Shown piece after piece: positions 44,995 through 53,651 of a DNA stretch of 64,000 nt (the stretch's first letter is position 1; every line of letters begins with the position of its first letter). A program made the position numbers and the translations under genes. The DNA is taken from positions 1-64,000 of the forward strand of contig CASGEL010000006.1 of assembly GCA_949300485.1 (NCBI GenBank), given 5' to 3'. The notes under the pieces are model-generated. The model searched no databases. It saw only the letters and a list, made by a program, of their open reading frames with translations, and had not been told where the DNA came from. The stretch is from an uncultured bacterium. Lineage in GTDB: Bacteria; Cyanobacteriota; Vampirovibrionia; Gastranaerophilales; Gastranaerophilaceae.

Positions 44995-46249
44995 TAGTGT
45001 TTTGGATAATTCGATAGCTCAAGAGCTCGAAATTTGTAAGGGGGATGAAATCCTTACAATTGACGGAAATAAAATGCTTGATATGATTGATTATAATTTT
45101 TATATGAAATCAGAGCTTATTACTATAGAAGTAAAGAAAGCAAACAGTGAAGAAATTGAAGAAATAGAAATAGAAAAAGATTATGATGAGGATTTAGGAA
45201 TTGTTTTTGAAAGCGCGGTATTTGATAGAATTAAACCATGTTTAAATCATTGTATATTTTGCTTTGTTGATCAGCAACCAAAAGGTCTTAGAGATAGTTT
45301 GTATGTTAAAGATGATGACTACAGGCTTTCGTATCTTCAGGGAACATATATAACTTTGACAAATTTGAAAGAAGAGGATAAAGAGCGGATAAAACGAATG
45401 CATTTGGGTCCGTTTTATGTTTCTGTACATACTACAAATCCAGAGTTGAGAGTAAAAATGCTTAGAAATCCAAATGCCGGCAATGCATTAAAAAATTTAC
45501 AATGGTTCAGAAATAACAAAATTCCATTCCACGCTCAGATTGTTCTGTGTCCCGGGATAAATGACGGTGAAGAATTAGATAGAACCTTATCAGATTTAGC
45601 AAAGCTTAAAAATACAGTTTTATCGGTAGCTATTGTTCCTGTCGGATTAACGCAATTTAGGAATGATGGTGAATTACGCAGGGTTGATAAAAAATGTGCT
45701 GCTGAAACTATTAAAATAGCATCAAAATATAAACGAGTATGCTGTTCAGATGAGTTTTTCCTTTTGGCAGGCGAGCCGATTCCGCCGGCAAAATACTACG
45801 GCAGTTATTCTCAATTAAGTGACGGCGTTGGGGCTTTGCGTCTGACTTATGATGATTTTAAATCTTTGAATCTTCCAAAAATGATTTCTAAGCCGTATAA
45901 GATTGTGTTTGCCTGTTCATATGCGGCTAAAGATATGCTTAGAAAGGTAGCTGATAAGCTAAATAAAATTAACAATTTGAGTGTTGAAATTCATCCTGTT
46001 AAATCCGAGTACTGGGGGCAGGATATTACTGTAGCAGGACTTATAACAACAGATGATTTAATAAGAACAGTAAAAGATATTGAATGTGACATTGTTATAA
46101 TCCCATCTGTTATGCTAAGGCCGTATAGTGAAGATTTTCTTGACGGTAAAAATTTAGACTATGTAAAAGATAAATCAGGAAAAGAATTTTTTGTTCAACA
46201 AGACATATATTCTCTAAAAGAGGTTGTTGATTATATTCAAAATCTATAG
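44978..46249 (+). CDS. DUF512 radical-SAM-like protein with PDZ-type N-terminus
   Basis: About 423 residues from MPAIVNSV; the frame upstream overlaps padR and is not needed. The N-terminal PDZ-like segment (AQELEICKGDEILTIDG) is followed by CLNHCIFCFVDQQPKGLRD, a CxxxCxxC cluster-binding motif. The DDYRLSYLQGTYITLTNL stretch, SVHTTNPELRVKML and the DUF512 C-terminal domain come next (GFCSPxY-like CCSDEFFLLAGEPIPP). DUF512 proteins are widespread in Clostridia and Cyanobacteria and their role is not settled. Coupled to the padR-like gene by a 17-base overlap. Confidence 0.9.
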   Translation: MPAIVNSVLDNSIAQELEICKGDEILTIDGNKMLDMIDYNFYMKSELITIEVKKANSEEIEEIEIEKDYDEDLGIVFESAVFDRIKPCLNHCIFCFVDQQPKGLRDSLYVKDDDYRLSYLQGTYITLTNLKEEDKERIKRMHLGPFYVSVHTTNPELRVKMLRNPNAGNALKNLQWFRNNKIPFHAQIVLCPGINDGEELDRTLSDLAKLKNTVLSVAIVPVGLTQFRNDGELRRVDKKCAAETIKIASKYKRVCCSDEFFLLAGEPIPPAKYYGSYSQLSDGVGALRLTYDDFKSLNLPKMISKPYKIVFACSYAAKDMLRKVADKLNKINNLSVEIHPVKSEYWGQDITVAGLITTDDLIRTVKDIECDIVIIPSVMLRPYSEDFLDGKNLDYVKDKSGKEFFVQQDIYSLKEVVDYIQNL

Positions 46250-46261
46250 GAGTATTGAATT

Positions 46262-46780
46262 TTGACTAAGGGTAAATTAGTATTAGTTCTAATAATATCA
46301 TTGTTGATAGCTTTGTATATCTATTTTCATCCAAGCAGTGAAGTGATGAGCTGCGATAAAAGTTTAGAATGTAAAGTAAGTCATAAGTTTTTGGGAATAT
46401 TAGATATTAAAACCGGAATTGATCTATCAAAAAACAGTTATATGACAGGAAGGGCAAAGTTGAAAAGTTGTACAAGATATGCTCCGCATTCTTGTACTTA
46501 TGTGGTTTATCCATTAATTACAGATGCTAATAATAAAGTCCGTTCTCCGTTTATATATTATTATACTTCTTCTGAAGACGAGGATTTTAATAATGCTATA
46601 GGGTTTGAGATTAATCAGTTTAAATCCTATGTAAATAATCCTGAAATAGGTTTTTCTATGGAAGCGGCATCAGGGAATTGGCTGTTTATTTTTACAATAT
46701 GTTTTGCTGCATTAGGGTTTCTCTGTTATTATATTTTTAATTTTATTGAAAATTTATTTAAAAAATTATTTAAAAGATAA
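46262..46780 (+). CDS. Bitopic membrane protein, paralog 1
   Basis: 172 residues starting at TTG with ATAGGAG upstream. One hydrophobic helix lies at about residues 5-22 and another near 140-162, with a periplasm-sized domain between. The segment after the first helix (HPSSEVMSCDKSLECKV) matches the next gene (HPTNEMMTCDGNFSCSV), so the two are diverged tandem duplicates. The two conserved Cys may form a disulfide. Not recognised. Probably cotranscribed with the DUF512 gene 12 bases upstream. Confidence 0.6.
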   Translation: MTKGKLVLVLIISLLIALYIYFHPSSEVMSCDKSLECKVSHKFLGILDIKTGIDLSKNSYMTGRAKLKSCTRYAPHSCTYVVYPLITDANNKVRSPFIYYYTSSEDEDFNNAIGFEINQFKSYVNNPEIGFSMEAASGNWLFIFTICFAALGFLCYYIFNFIENLFKKLFKR

Positions 46781-46844
46781 AAAAGTCTTCTGTTCTGTTT
46801 TGGGTTTATTCCAACAGAGGTTTTAATAAGTTGGAGGTTTTGTT

Positions 46845-47345
46845 ATGAAAGTAATTGATACTCTTATTAAAGATAATATCGTTAATATTCTTCTTGTTAT
46901 AATTGTCTTAGTTGTTGTTTATCTGCACCCAACTAATGAGATGATGACGTGTGACGGCAATTTCTCTTGTTCTGTTATTCGTAATTATTTCAATGTCCCT
47001 GTGTTTTCAACGAAATTTAATATAGCACCAAAAAGTTCTATATTTGGCGAGACAAAAAAGTTTTCGCTAAAAGGAGGAGGGGGAGATTATCTTGGATATT
47101 TTTATTTTTATGATAACAATATGAATGTTATTTCTCCGTTTATTTCCCATGATAGATATTATTCTGAGTATGATTTTAATGAACAGTTAAGTGAATATAA
47201 AAAGTCCTTTGACAGTTATATGAAATCTCCTGAAAAAGGTTTTATAATGGTTGTTTCTGCAGGCTCAAGATTCTTTATGATTATTTTTATCGCTATTCTT
47301 TTATACTGCATTGTAAACATAAAGAAGTTTGTAAAAAATATGTAA
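46845..47345 (+). CDS. Bitopic membrane protein, paralog 2
   Basis: 166 residues with the same plan as its neighbour: helix near 14-30, domain starting HPTNEMMTCDGNFSC, and a C-terminal helix (FFMIIFIAILLYCIV). The conserved tail of the domain (SYMKSPEKGFIM against SYVNNPEIGFSM) confirms the duplication. A strong TTGGAGG precedes the ATG. Function unknown. Confidence 0.6.
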   Translation: MKVIDTLIKDNIVNILLVIIVLVVVYLHPTNEMMTCDGNFSCSVIRNYFNVPVFSTKFNIAPKSSIFGETKKFSLKGGGGDYLGYFYFYDNNMNVISPFISHDRYYSEYDFNEQLSEYKKSFDSYMKSPEKGFIMVVSAGSRFFMIIFIAILLYCIVNIKKFVKNM

Positions 47346-47352
47346 TAAGATT

Positions 47353-47559
47353 TTAAGGTACAGGATCGTATCCTCCAGGGTTGCCGGGGTGACAGCGGCA
47401 AATTCTTTTTATCCCGAGCCATGAACCTTTTATGGCTCCATATTTTATAATTGCCTGTCTTGTGTATTCAGAACATGTTGGGGTAAACCTGCATACTGAG
47501 GGTGTAAATTTTGAAATTGACTGATATATTTTTATTAAAAATAATAGTATATATTTCAT
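47353..47559 (-). CDS. yidD: Membrane protein insertion efficiency factor YidD
   Basis: 68 residues, normal for YidD, which assists YidC-mediated membrane protein insertion. The three conserved Cys positions and basic surroundings are visible: [17 protein letters not shown] and [17 protein letters not shown]. It usually lies with rnpA and yidC; here it follows the flhA-like gene by 13 bases, an unusual setting. Confidence 0.95.
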   Translation of the reverse strand: MKYILLFLIKIYQSISKFTPSVCRFTPTCSEYTRQAIIKYGAIKGSWLGIKRICRCHPGNPGGYDPVP

Positions 47560-47572
47560 AACCTATTCTCAT

Positions 47573-49681
47573 TTATTCTGTAGCGTAGGATTCCCCTATT
47601 GTATCGATTGCTTCAACTTTAATATCAGTAATAAGTTCTGAATATGAGATTACAACAATAGTTGGAATGTGTCTTTCAAGTAATTGATATAAAGGCAGTC
47701 TGATTCTTGGGGAACATAATACAACAGGTTGTCTTCCGCATGTTTGATGTGCTCTTAAAAGGGTTGTTGCAGTAGTTTCAATAAGCTCCTGAACCTGAAC
47801 CGGATTAAGCAGGAACATTGTCCCTAACTCTGTTCTTTGGCAGCTGTCATCAAGTGTTTTTTCCCATTCAGGAGATAGTGTAAGAGCATACAACACTCTG
47901 TCATCTTGAACGTTTGATAAGCATATTTGACGTCCTAAGGCTGCTCGTAATCTTTCTGATAAAATATCAGGTTCTTTGGAAAATCTTGCATAATCACAAA
48001 GTCTTTCAAATACAAATATGATATCTTTAATAGATACTTTTTCTCTTATCAGGTTAACAAAAATTTTACGCAAATCGCTTGTTGAAATAATTGTCGGAAC
48101 AAGATCGTTAACAAGAGTAGGATCTTGAGATCTAACAAGTTCCATAAGTTTAAGAACATCTGTTTTTGTCATAACTTCATCGACGTGTTTTCTTACACAT
48201 TCTTGCAGGTGAGTTACAATAACATCAGTAGCATCAACAGCTGTAACAAGTCTTGCTGACTTTGCATCCTCAGGTGTTATCCAGTAAGCCTGAGTTTGAT
48301 ATGTAGGATCAATCCCGATAATTGCATCTTCAGGTACTTCTTTTTTCATTGAATCCCACTGATCAGCTATTACCATATATTTCCCCGGGTAAACATAACC
48401 TGTAGCAACAGTATTACCACGAATTGAAATCATATATTCATTTGCATCCAGAGCAGATGAATCCATAATTCTTATATTTGGCAAAATATAACCAAGTTCA
48501 TCCGTTACTCTTTGACGCAATGCCGCAATTTTGGCAAGCAGCTGGCCTTCCTGATCAGGGTCTGCTATTACAAGCAGATTAGAACCAACTTGCAAACTTA
48601 ATATATCAACCCCTAAGCGTTCATACATTCTGTTAGGGTTAACAAGATCCTGCATATTTTGACGTACATTTTCCAATTGGCCTAATTGAGATTGAACATC
48701 TGCATTTATCAGAACTTGGAATCCTGCAATAAACAGCACTACTGCCATTATAAAAAACGGTAAAGGAGGTAAACCTGTTCCCTGCCATAACCAGGTATGA
48801 CCGGTGATGGCTAATAACAGTAAAAATGCTGCTGCAAAAAACAGTGCATAAGGTTTGCTTGTAATTTGTGATGTTACATCAGAACCCAATGACGGACTTG
48901 CTGCTGAAGCTCGGGTCATAAATATACCGGCAGCTATTGACATCAATAAAGAAGGAACCTGAGAGGCCAAACCGTCACCGATTGTTAATACTGTATATTT
49001 TGAAACGGCATCAGCTATAGGCATTTGGTTCATTAAACAGCCGACACATAATCCACCGACAATGTTAATAATAACAATGATAATACCCGCAATAGTATCC
49101 CCTTTTACGAACTTCATTGCACCATCCATTGAACCCATCAGGTTAGATTCTCTTGATAGGTCTTCACGTTTTTTGGTAGCTTCTTCAGGTGATATCAAGC
49201 CGGCATTAAAGTCCGCATCAATGGTCATTTGTTTACCGGGCATAGCATCCAATGCAAAACGTGCAGATACTTCAGCGATACGTTCCGCACCTTTTGTAAT
49301 TACCATAAACTGTACAACCGTTATAATTAAGAAGATTACACCGCCGACAATCATATTTCCGCCTGTGACGAACGTTCCAAATGCGTGAATAACCTCTCCG
49401 GCTTCACCTTTTGCTAAAATTAAACGGGTTGAAGCTATTGAAAGTACCAGACGAAACATTGTACCAATAAGGATGATTGAGGGGAATGATGAAAGTTCAA
49501 GTGTTTTTTGAACATATAAGGCAAACATTAAAAGCACAATACCAAGGGCTATGTTTAAGCATATACAGCAATTTATTACCCAGTTAGGAAGTTCAACCAG
49601 CAAAATAATCAGCAATGCCAAAACGAACAATGCCATAAATATTTCACTTAGTGGATTATTGTTTGCCTCCGGTGCTGCCAT
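47573..49681 (-). CDS. flhA: FHIPEP-family type III export gate protein (FlhA/SctV)
   Basis: 702 residues, normal for FlhA/SctV, the nonameric export gate of flagellar and virulence type III systems. About eight N-terminal helices are interrupted by the FHIPEP signature region (GTMFRLVLSIASTRLIL). The loop ITKGAERIAEVSARFALDAMPGKQM and MDGAMKFVKGDTIAGI come next, and then a large cytoplasmic domain from about 350. The last block (MDGAMKFVKGD) reads slightly closer to SctV than to FlhA. Its start overlaps the fliH stop by one base. It sits where fliI would normally be. Confidence 0.93.
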   Translation of the reverse strand: MAAPEANNNPLSEIFMALFVLALLIILLVELPNWVINCCICLNIALGIVLLMFALYVQKTLELSSFPSIILIGTMFRLVLSIASTRLILAKGEAGEVIHAFGTFVTGGNMIVGGVIFLIITVVQFMVITKGAERIAEVSARFALDAMPGKQMTIDADFNAGLISPEEATKKREDLSRESNLMGSMDGAMKFVKGDTIAGIIIVIINIVGGLCVGCLMNQMPIADAVSKYTVLTIGDGLASQVPSLLMSIAAGIFMTRASAASPSLGSDVTSQITSKPYALFFAAAFLLLLAITGHTWLWQGTGLPPLPFFIMAVVLFIAGFQVLINADVQSQLGQLENVRQNMQDLVNPNRMYERLGVDILSLQVGSNLLVIADPDQEGQLLAKIAALRQRVTDELGYILPNIRIMDSSALDANEYMISIRGNTVATGYVYPGKYMVIADQWDSMKKEVPEDAIIGIDPTYQTQAYWITPEDAKSARLVTAVDATDVIVTHLQECVRKHVDEVMTKTDVLKLMELVRSQDPTLVNDLVPTIISTSDLRKIFVNLIREKVSIKDIIFVFERLCDYARFSKEPDILSERLRAALGRQICLSNVQDDRVLYALTLSPEWEKTLDDSCQRTELGTMFLLNPVQVQELIETTATTLLRAHQTCGRQPVVLCSPRIRLPLYQLLERHIPTIVVISYSELITDIKVEAIDTIGESYATE

Positions 49682-50388
49682 TAAATTTCTTTCAATACCT
49701 CACTAATTATTGCCAATTGGGATTCTATCGTCGCATCTATTACTCCGTTTGTCGTAGTAAGTACGCAGCCTCCCTGCATTATTGTCTCATCAGGAACTAT
49801 TATAATCTTGGCTTCCAGTCCCAGATTTGATGCTGCTTCAGGTACCTCTTGTTTTAGCATTGAAACTTGTGACGGATGTACCTTTAGCGTTATTTTTGTT
49901 TCTTCTTTCGACAATCCCTTTAGTATATCTTTAATATTTTCAAGTAAGATTGACGAATCTTCTGCCATTTCTTTTTTAATGATTTTTTTTGCTATTTCAA
50001 ATCCTATTTCTAATATGTCAGGAGCTATTTCATCATATACTTGCTGTTTTGCATCAAAAAATTCGCTTATAGCCTCTCTGACACGTTCTATATCTTCCTT
50101 TGCTGCATTAAGCCCTTCTGTATAGCCTTCTTTTGCTGCAGCTTCTTTTATCGCATTTGCTTCTTCTTTAGCTCGAGAGATCAGATTTCTGTCATCAATT
50201 CGTCTAAATCCTCGTCTTCGATCCCCTTTTCTTCTTTCTTGACGCTGTTTGAAGTCAATGTTATCCAAATCAAAGATGTCGATATCCTTTTCTGTATCAT
50301 TGGATTCGACTGTACTGCTTTCTTGAGCAGAAAGCAACTGCTCCATTTCTCCCTCAACCGGTTTTTTATGTTTTTTCTTAATTATCAT
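49681..50388 (-). CDS. fliH: Flagellar assembly / type III stator protein FliH (SctL)
   Basis: 235 residues. The N-terminus is acidic, then a very basic stretch (KQRQERRKGDRRRGFRR) precedes a long coiled coil (RAKEEANAIKEAAAKEGYTEG). The C-terminal domain has EIAPDILEIGFEIAKKIIKKE and the family hallmark MQGGCVLTTTNGVIDATI. FliH links the export ATPase FliI to the gate and C-ring; FliI is not encoded here. It starts 12 bases after the fliG-like stop and overlaps flhA by one base. Confidence 0.88.
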   Translation of the reverse strand: MIIKKKHKKPVEGEMEQLLSAQESSTVESNDTEKDIDIFDLDNIDFKQRQERRKGDRRRGFRRIDDRNLISRAKEEANAIKEAAAKEGYTEGLNAAKEDIERVREAISEFFDAKQQVYDEIAPDILEIGFEIAKKIIKKEMAEDSSILLENIKDILKGLSKEETKITLKVHPSQVSMLKQEVPEAASNLGLEAKIIIVPDETIMQGGCVLTTTNGVIDATIESQLAIISEVLKEI

Positions 50389-50400
50389 GATACAACATTA

Positions 50401-51393
50401 TTATACACTATCAGCAAGATGTGTGGCAACAATACTTGCAACTTTAGGAGGCATTTTATCATAATATTTACCTTCCATTGCATTAAATACAAGACGTTTA
50501 ACACCCATGCGTTCTCTTATTAACATTGTATCTAAATCTTTACTTGAATATTTAGATGTAAATTTTTTTAATCTTAATACCACTTTATTTGGAGTTAAAT
50601 CAGTACTTTTTGGTAGTGTTGTTTTTATTTCCTGCAGGCATCTTAATGCATTTTGGGCACCGACACGTTCGGCTAAATCAGGAACTTTCATGAATTTTAC
50701 AACCATTTGAGCTTCTTCAGGTCCGAATTTGTTCAATATTGTTTGTACTTTATCCTGATTCATTTTCTTAAACAGCATTGCTACTGTTGCAAGTTTTAAT
50801 ACTTTTGAATCAACTTTAGGAAATTCAACCGGACCAGTCGTATTGACTGGCATAGGAGAGCTTCCAGTAATGTCAGATTGTTGTTCTGGTGGATTTTGCA
50901 TTTCCTGTGCCATTTTGTCCATGTTGGACTGGGATGCTGCATATTCCATTAAGCCTTCATCTATTGCACCTTTGTTTTTTAATTCTCCAAGAGCTTCAAT
51001 ATAAGCTTTTTTTACATGATGTTCTATAAGTTCCAATATCTTGTCATGAGGAAGACCTTGTGAAAATGTTTGTTTTGCTATTTCAAAAATTGTGTATGCA
51101 ATTTTTTGCATAACAGCATCCCAGTACTGCTGTGGAATTCCTGATCTGATTAAGTCTACTGATTTATGAAAAGACCATTCTGCAATAATTTGTGTTATAG
51201 TTATTGATTGATCTTCATTGAAATTCAAGTTAGGATCTTCCGCCAGTGCCTTTCCTGATAAAAGTGCAAAATTACCTAAGGTATTTACTACATATTGTTT
51301 TTGCGCATCATTAAATTCCGGAGGAACCAGTTCCTGAGCTTGTGCTGCTAAATTTTGTGCAAAAGTTTCATAATCAAAATTTTGAGTAGCCAT
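50401..51393 (-). CDS. fliG: Divergent FliG-like C-ring protein
   Basis: 330 residues in the fliG slot between fliF and fliH, six bases from fliF. The N-terminal ~190 residues are not FliG-like to my eye: helical, with SITITQIIAEWSFHKSVDLIRSG, then a Gln/Pro-rich linker. From about 205 a FliG-type armadillo segment appears (LATVAMLFKKMNQDKVQTILNKFGPEEAQMVVKFM). The C-terminus (LIRERMGVKRLVFNAMEG) lacks the usual charged torque helix. It may act as a static cytoplasmic ring rather than a rotor. Position supports the name more than sequence. Confidence 0.6.
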   Translation of the reverse strand: MATQNFDYETFAQNLAAQAQELVPPEFNDAQKQYVVNTLGNFALLSGKALAEDPNLNFNEDQSITITQIIAEWSFHKSVDLIRSGIPQQYWDAVMQKIAYTIFEIAKQTFSQGLPHDKILELIEHHVKKAYIEALGELKNKGAIDEGLMEYAASQSNMDKMAQEMQNPPEQQSDITGSSPMPVNTTGPVEFPKVDSKVLKLATVAMLFKKMNQDKVQTILNKFGPEEAQMVVKFMKVPDLAERVGAQNALRCLQEIKTTLPKSTDLTPNKVVLRLKKFTSKYSSKDLDTMLIRERMGVKRLVFNAMEGKYYDKMPPKVASIVATHLADSV

Positions 51394-51399
51394 TTATCT

Positions 51400-53070
51400 T
51401 TAATTTCCTTTTGTTGTACCCTCTTCTATCCAGCTTTTGATTTTTTCTGCAGAATCTTCTGTTATTTCACTTGAAATGCTATCTAATGAGTCTGTAAGCA
51501 AACTTTCATCAAAATGAGGAATGGCAGCTCTTTGCTGTTGATTTATTAAATCTTGAGCTAATTCGGATTGCCTTTGTGTTAGCTGGCTTGCTCTTGAGTT
51601 TATATCTTGTAATTGTCTTTCTTGTTCAAGTGCTTGCTGACGAAGTGATTCAACTTCCATTTCATTTTCTTCTCTTATACGTTTTACTTTTGCTGAGATA
51701 GCTTTGAATATTATGATCAAACCTAAACCAGATAGTAATAGTGCAAGCCACCAAGGATTGCCTGTTTCATCAACTTTTGGAAGATTTTGTTGTCTATCAG
51801 GAGTTAAGTATGGATCTGTTGAATTAGTAAATGCTATGGATACATTTTCTGCAGTTACTTTTGGACTTGCTGCTCTTGCTATAAGTTCTTTTAATTCTTC
51901 TAATGTTGTATCAGAAGGGAGATTATTTCTGTCAATTGTAACTGCAATTGATATATCTTCTACTACTCCTGGTTTAATATATTCATTTGTTTGAGTTTTT
52001 GTTACTCCATATTGAGTTTCAGTTGCTTGTCTTGAGTAATTTCTGGATTGGCTTGAATCTGTTCCTCCTGTTGGTAATCCATTAGGAAGATAAGTACTAA
52101 CAGCATTTATTCCTTGTGATTGATCCTGGGTTCTGTCGCCCAATCCTTCTCTGAAGGATTGTTCTGAAACGGATGCTTTTTTGGTAGGGTCATATTCTAT
52201 TGAAAATCTTTCAACAGGCGCCTGTCTTAAAAATGTACTTACTGTTGCCACATAATTTCCAGGCCCAACTAATCTATCTAATTGCTTAGAGATTTTTTGC
52301 TGCATGTATTTATCGTTTTCTTCCAATTTTTGCAGCATTTCATCTTCCGCATTCATTACACTGTGGTAAACATTTCCATTAGTATCTGTTATTGCTATAT
52401 TTTCTGCTTCAATACCAGTGCTGCCTATAATTAGGTTTGTTATTGCTTTTACTTTTAGCTGGTCAAGCTTTTCTCCTGACGGAATGACTATCTGAACGGT
52501 TGCTGTTCTTGGTTTTTGATCTTCAAACATACTACTGTTTTCAGGAATAGAAATAAATACTGTAGCATTTTGTATCGGTTTTATCTGTTTTATAAGTCTT
52601 GCTAATTCTCCGTTCATAGCTCTTGCTAAACGTATTCTTTTATCCTCTTTTGTGGAGGTGAAATCTCCCTTATCAAAAATTTCCAATCCTACGTTTTGGT
52701 CAACCAAACCGCTTTGTACTATTGCAATAATAGCATTATCTCTGTCTGTTACTGTACATTTTTTTGTTAATGTTGAGCAATTTGTTTTGTTTAAAAATAA
52801 TTTTGATTTTGTTCCGTCTAAGGATCTTTCTGCTGTTATACCTTGTTTTGCTAACAAAGCTTGGATTTCCAGCGCTTTTCCCAGGTTATCTGTAGTAAGC
52901 AAATCAACATTAGCTTTTAGAGGTTCTCCTCCTACTACATTATCGGCTTTTCCGCCACCGCTATTGCTTGCTATTGCTATGGCCAAAACGACAACTGCTA
53001 TTATGAGAACAACCCCACCGAGTATTCCGTATAATAAAGGTTTATTTTCTAATATTTTACTAAAATCCAT
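51400..53070 (-). CDS. fliF: Flagellar MS-ring protein FliF (SctJ homolog)
   Basis: 556 residues, normal for FliF, the inner-membrane ring that houses the export gate. The first membrane helix is at about 13-33, followed by the YscJ-type ring-building motif region (ALEIQALLAKQGITAE, then GELARLIKQIKPIQNATVFISIPE). A Ser/Gln-rich linker precedes the second helix near 448-468 (WWLALLLSGLGLIIIF). The long cytoplasmic tail is Gln/Glu-rich coiled coil ending in an acidic helix that would contact FliG. Follows fliE by 41 bases. Confidence 0.92.
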   Translation of the reverse strand: MDFSKILENKPLLYGILGGVVLIIAVVVLAIAIASNSGGGKADNVVGGEPLKANVDLLTTDNLGKALEIQALLAKQGITAERSLDGTKSKLFLNKTNCSTLTKKCTVTDRDNAIIAIVQSGLVDQNVGLEIFDKGDFTSTKEDKRIRLARAMNGELARLIKQIKPIQNATVFISIPENSSMFEDQKPRTATVQIVIPSGEKLDQLKVKAITNLIIGSTGIEAENIAITDTNGNVYHSVMNAEDEMLQKLEENDKYMQQKISKQLDRLVGPGNYVATVSTFLRQAPVERFSIEYDPTKKASVSEQSFREGLGDRTQDQSQGINAVSTYLPNGLPTGGTDSSQSRNYSRQATETQYGVTKTQTNEYIKPGVVEDISIAVTIDRNNLPSDTTLEELKELIARAASPKVTAENVSIAFTNSTDPYLTPDRQQNLPKVDETGNPWWLALLLSGLGLIIIFKAISAKVKRIREENEMEVESLRQQALEQERQLQDINSRASQLTQRQSELAQDLINQQQRAAIPHFDESLLTDSLDSISSEITEDSAEKIKSWIEEGTTKGN

Positions 53071-53111
53071 TTAAAGTCCCACTGTCTGTAATTAATTAAA
53101 AACTTTATTAA

Positions 53112-53450
53112 TTATACTGAAATTTGAGAAATTCTGTCATATGCATTAATAACTTTACCTACAAGCTGTGTTGCAACGTTAATACTGATTTCAGATTTTG
53201 ACATGGCTGTCATTACATCATGTATATCAACATTCTGATTTCCTGACATTACATCTTTCAGTAAGTTGTCAGGAGCTTCCATTTCAGCATTTAAATTTTC
53301 AACAAGTCCGGTAAATATCTGTTTGAAGTCTTGAGTTTCCGGTTTTTCTATTCTATCTAGTCTTGCACTGGGCATTTTACCAAAACCTGTATCAAATTTG
53401 GTATGTTGAATTCTTGAAGCAAGGTCATATTGTGGAAAATTACTTTGCAT
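53112..53450 (-). CDS. fliE: Flagellar hook-basal body protein FliE
   Basis: 112 residues, normal for FliE, the adaptor between the MS ring and the rod. The C-terminal half is typical: HDVMTAMSKSEISINVATQL followed by GKVINAYDRISQISV. The first 45 residues are Pro- and charge-rich. GAGAGG precedes the ATG. It is the first gene of the fliE-fliF-fliG-fliH-flhA run. Its presence argues that a rod-like structure, and not only a secretion gate, is or was built. Confidence 0.88.
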   Translation of the reverse strand: MQSNFPQYDLASRIQHTKFDTGFGKMPSARLDRIEKPETQDFKQIFTGLVENLNAEMEAPDNLLKDVMSGNQNVDIHDVMTAMSKSEISINVATQLVGKVINAYDRISQISV

Positions 53451-53651
53451 GTTTATACTACCTCTCTTTTTTATATTACCTTATATTTGCACTTTTTTTC
53501 AATATCTGTATTAAAAGATCAATCAAAAGGAGTATAATTCCTGTTTTTTATTGTTCTTACTTATTTATGTTTAATAATTTTTTACAAAAAATCAAGTGAA
53601 AAGCCTTGTTTTTAGTTAAAATCATGCTCTTTAATGGTGTAAATTATAATT

